Below the pieces are notes generated by a model. The model saw nothing but the letters and a program-made list of their open reading frames with translations, did not search any database and was not told the origin of the DNA. A stretch of 23,818 nucleotides of DNA from Dehalococcoidia bacterium. Lineage in GTDB: Bacteria > Chloroflexota > Dehalococcoidia > GIF9 > AB-539-J10. The translations under genes were made by a program, and so were the position numbers. The stretch is taken from contig JAUWFX010000010.1 in the NCBI GenBank assembly GCA_030606765.1, forward strand, positions 1 to 23,818, written 5' to 3'. Shown here piece after piece: positions 22,509-23,818 of this stretch; position 1 is the stretch's first letter, and each line of letters begins with the position of its first letter.

Positions 22509-23674
22509 AAGGCCTCCTTAGATTGCTTCGCGTCGCTGCGAGAAATATAATTATGAGCTAGTTTTACCCTCTCATTATAAGTGGGATGATCATAAAATAG
22601 AAGTTTTGCCCACTGGCCAGGTTCGGCTTCGGTTAGATTCTGGTCGGTCAGCTTAGTTATCAAGCCAATAAAGGCTTGAGGGTTGTCGCTCAGCGCCAAT
22701 GCAGTCTCGTCTGCCGCTATTTCTATGCGACGATTATACCAATTAAGTGCTGGTTGTAACACCAGGATAAGCATGGCTAGAACGAGAATTAGCCAGGGAA
22801 GGCCAGCGATATCAATTATTCCCTGGAAGGAAAATAATACCACTCCAGCTCTCAAGGCTAGATTGGCCAGATAAAATGCCAGTAAAAAAGTGACTGCCTG
22901 GATTCCTATGAGCTTAGGAATATCATGGTGGAGACGATGTCCTAGTTCATGAGCCAAAGTCACCTCTATTTCATCCCATGAATATCCCTGGAGCAAAGTA
23001 TCGCTGAAGATAATACGTCTAGATTTGCCCCAGCCGCTTAGCATGGCGTTAGCTGTAGTGGCTTTGCTGCTTAAATCCATGGTAAGGCACTCTGCAATAT
23101 CAACTCCAGCCCTCCTGGCTAAATCTACCAATTTCTCTTTGAGCCCTCCTTCTTCTAAGGGCTTTAATTTAAAGAATAGAGGTATAAGAAAGGTGGGCGT
23201 TAGCCAGGTGAGGATTAAGCTGACTAAGAACATAATCAAGGCAGCTGCTAGCCACCACAGCGCCGGGAGATGCCCTATAAACCAATAAACGATTACAACC
23301 AGACATAAGCCTAGCAGTAATTCCAGCCCCGAAGCTTTAACCTTGTCCCTTAGCCAGCTTGCTAAGTCTTGCTTTGATAAGCCATAACGATGGGGCAAGA
23401 CAAAATCGTAGTAATAGCCTAATGGTGCCACTATCACCCCATAGCCTGCTGCCAGGATCAATAGATACAGGGCTGCTGACCACGGAAAAGGAAAAACTAA
23501 AAGGCTCGCCAGTGTAGTTGAGGCGGGGGTGAAAAGAAAGAATAGTAATAAGATGAACCCTATTCCGAGCTCGAGAAAAAAGCCGCGCCGCAGTAGCCTA
23601 TTATATTCTCGTGCTTTCTGCTGGCGCGCCGAGTCAGGGACAATTTCCCTTAACTTTTCGAGGTCTTCCCCCAA
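22505..23674 (-). CDS. M48-family integral membrane metalloprotease (Ste24/CAAX protease-like)
   Basis: A 389-residue membrane protease. Hydrophobic helices lie near 31-50, 54-62, 66-88, 115-140, 142-168, 255-280 and 290-310. The zinc site is HELGH (242-246) with Glu318 in the ExxAD motif (EIAAD). YDHPTYNERV (361-370) near the end is typical of Ste24-like M48A enzymes rather than HtpX. It probably degrades or processes membrane proteins. The start is TTG at 23674 with no clear ribosome binding site; no ATG is in frame nearby. The last residues, RSDAKQS, are the translation of a family A repeat fragment, so the C-terminus has been remodelled. It follows the corC-like gene by 45 bases. Confidence 0.92.
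   Translation of the reverse strand: MGEDLEKLREIVPDSARQQKAREYNRLLRRGFFLELGIGFILLLFFLFTPASTTLASLLVFPFPWSAALYLLILAAGYGVIVAPLGYYYDFVLPHRYGLSKQDLASWLRDKVKASGLELLLGLCLVVIVYWFIGHLPALWWLAAALIMFLVSLILTWLTPTFLIPLFFKLKPLEEGGLKEKLVDLARRAGVDIAECLTMDLSSKATTANAMLSGWGKSRRIIFSDTLLQGYSWDEIEVTLAHELGHRLHHDIPKLIGIQAVTFLLAFYLANLALRAGVVLFSFQGIIDIAGLPWLILVLAMLILVLQPALNWYNRRIEIAADETALALSDNPQAFIGLITKLTDQNLTEAEPGQWAKLLFYDHPTYNERVKLAHNYISRSDAKQSKEAF
22521..22543. repeat. family A repeat fragment at the end of the M48 gene
   Basis: 'gattgcttcgcgtcgctgcg' encodes the C-terminal RSDAKQS of the protease on the reverse strand. It sits immediately before the ribosome binding site of the next gene. Confidence 0.8.
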
Positions 23675-23719
23675 AATCGCACCATGCTGAGATAGAATAA
23701 ACTTAAGCTCCCCTCTGAC

Positions 23720-23818
23720 CTACGCTGCAGCAGCGCCCTTTTCCCTGGTTACTATGACCTTCGCTATCTTCATTCCACGTATTTCAGTGATAACGAACTT
23801 CAGGTTCTGGTACTTAAA
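23720..23818 (-). CDS. C-terminal end of a CorC/HlyC-domain protein
   Basis: The reverse-strand frame enters from the right edge and runs 32 codons to TAG at 23720-23722. The fragment FKYQNLKFVITEIRGMKIAK matches the closing strand and helix of the CorC_HlyC transporter-associated domain (YxNLxFxVTExRGxKI), followed by VIVTREKG. Full proteins of this class have a DUF21 membrane part, two CBS domains and this domain, and are linked to magnesium or cobalt efflux. It is the upstream gene of the M48-phosphatase-tilS-smr unit. Only the tail is seen. Confidence 0.8.
   Translation of the reverse strand, partial: FKYQNLKFVITEIRGMKIAKVIVTREKGAAAA

Overview
The window looks like a bacterial chromosome segment. 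The gene set (dprA, hisA-hisI, ychF, holA, tilS, a Ste24-like M48 protease, the tail of a CorC/HlyC protein) is standard bacterial housekeeping. The many short palindromic repeats built on 'attgcgag...caatgaca', the surface protein with IPT/TIG-like repeats and a stand-alone CoA transferase fit an anaerobic Chloroflexota (Dehalococcoidia-like) genome. That assignment is inference from style and content; no rRNA or phylogenetic marker was analysed.

Layout. 1-680: 5' part of dprA, reverse strand. 852-4663: cell-envelope block, with a small two-helix membrane protein (+) whose 3' end is tandemly duplicated into a 43-codon mini-gene, then on the reverse strand two membrane proteins sharing a duplicated leader and a 702-residue secreted, membrane-anchored beta-sandwich protein. 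4680-5870: an isolated small secreted protein with its own consensus promoter, long leader and terminator. 5915-6146: repeats. 6205-7249: hisA-hisI. 7558-9327: a fused two-half family I CoA transferase. 9578-12376: macro-domain protein, ychF and divergent holA. 12377-18725: accessory region in which five copies of a second palindrome family lie between or at the ends of genes: a NifX-like/permease fusion plus partner half-permease, a PPC (DUF296) protein, a three-gene membrane/HTH/membrane operon, a membrane-HAD fusion and a radical SAM protein. 18979-20010: a long alanine/glutamate coiled-coil protein. 20044-23818: reverse-strand operon corC(end)-M48 protease-histidine phosphatase-tilS-Smr, tightly coupled by 4-bp overlaps.

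Most striking: (a) repeat-derived peptides inserted in frame three times into tilS and once at the end of the M48 protease gene; (b) the second palindrome family supplying or abutting stop codons; (c) the three-gene operon with an inverted repeat over a near-consensus promoter, the best candidate here for an undescribed small system; (d) the NifX-permease/half-permease pair; (e) a recurring TGnTAnAAT box placed so close to four start codons lacking ribosome binding sites that leaderless translation is likely. No CRISPR array, tRNA, rRNA or intact insertion sequence was seen.
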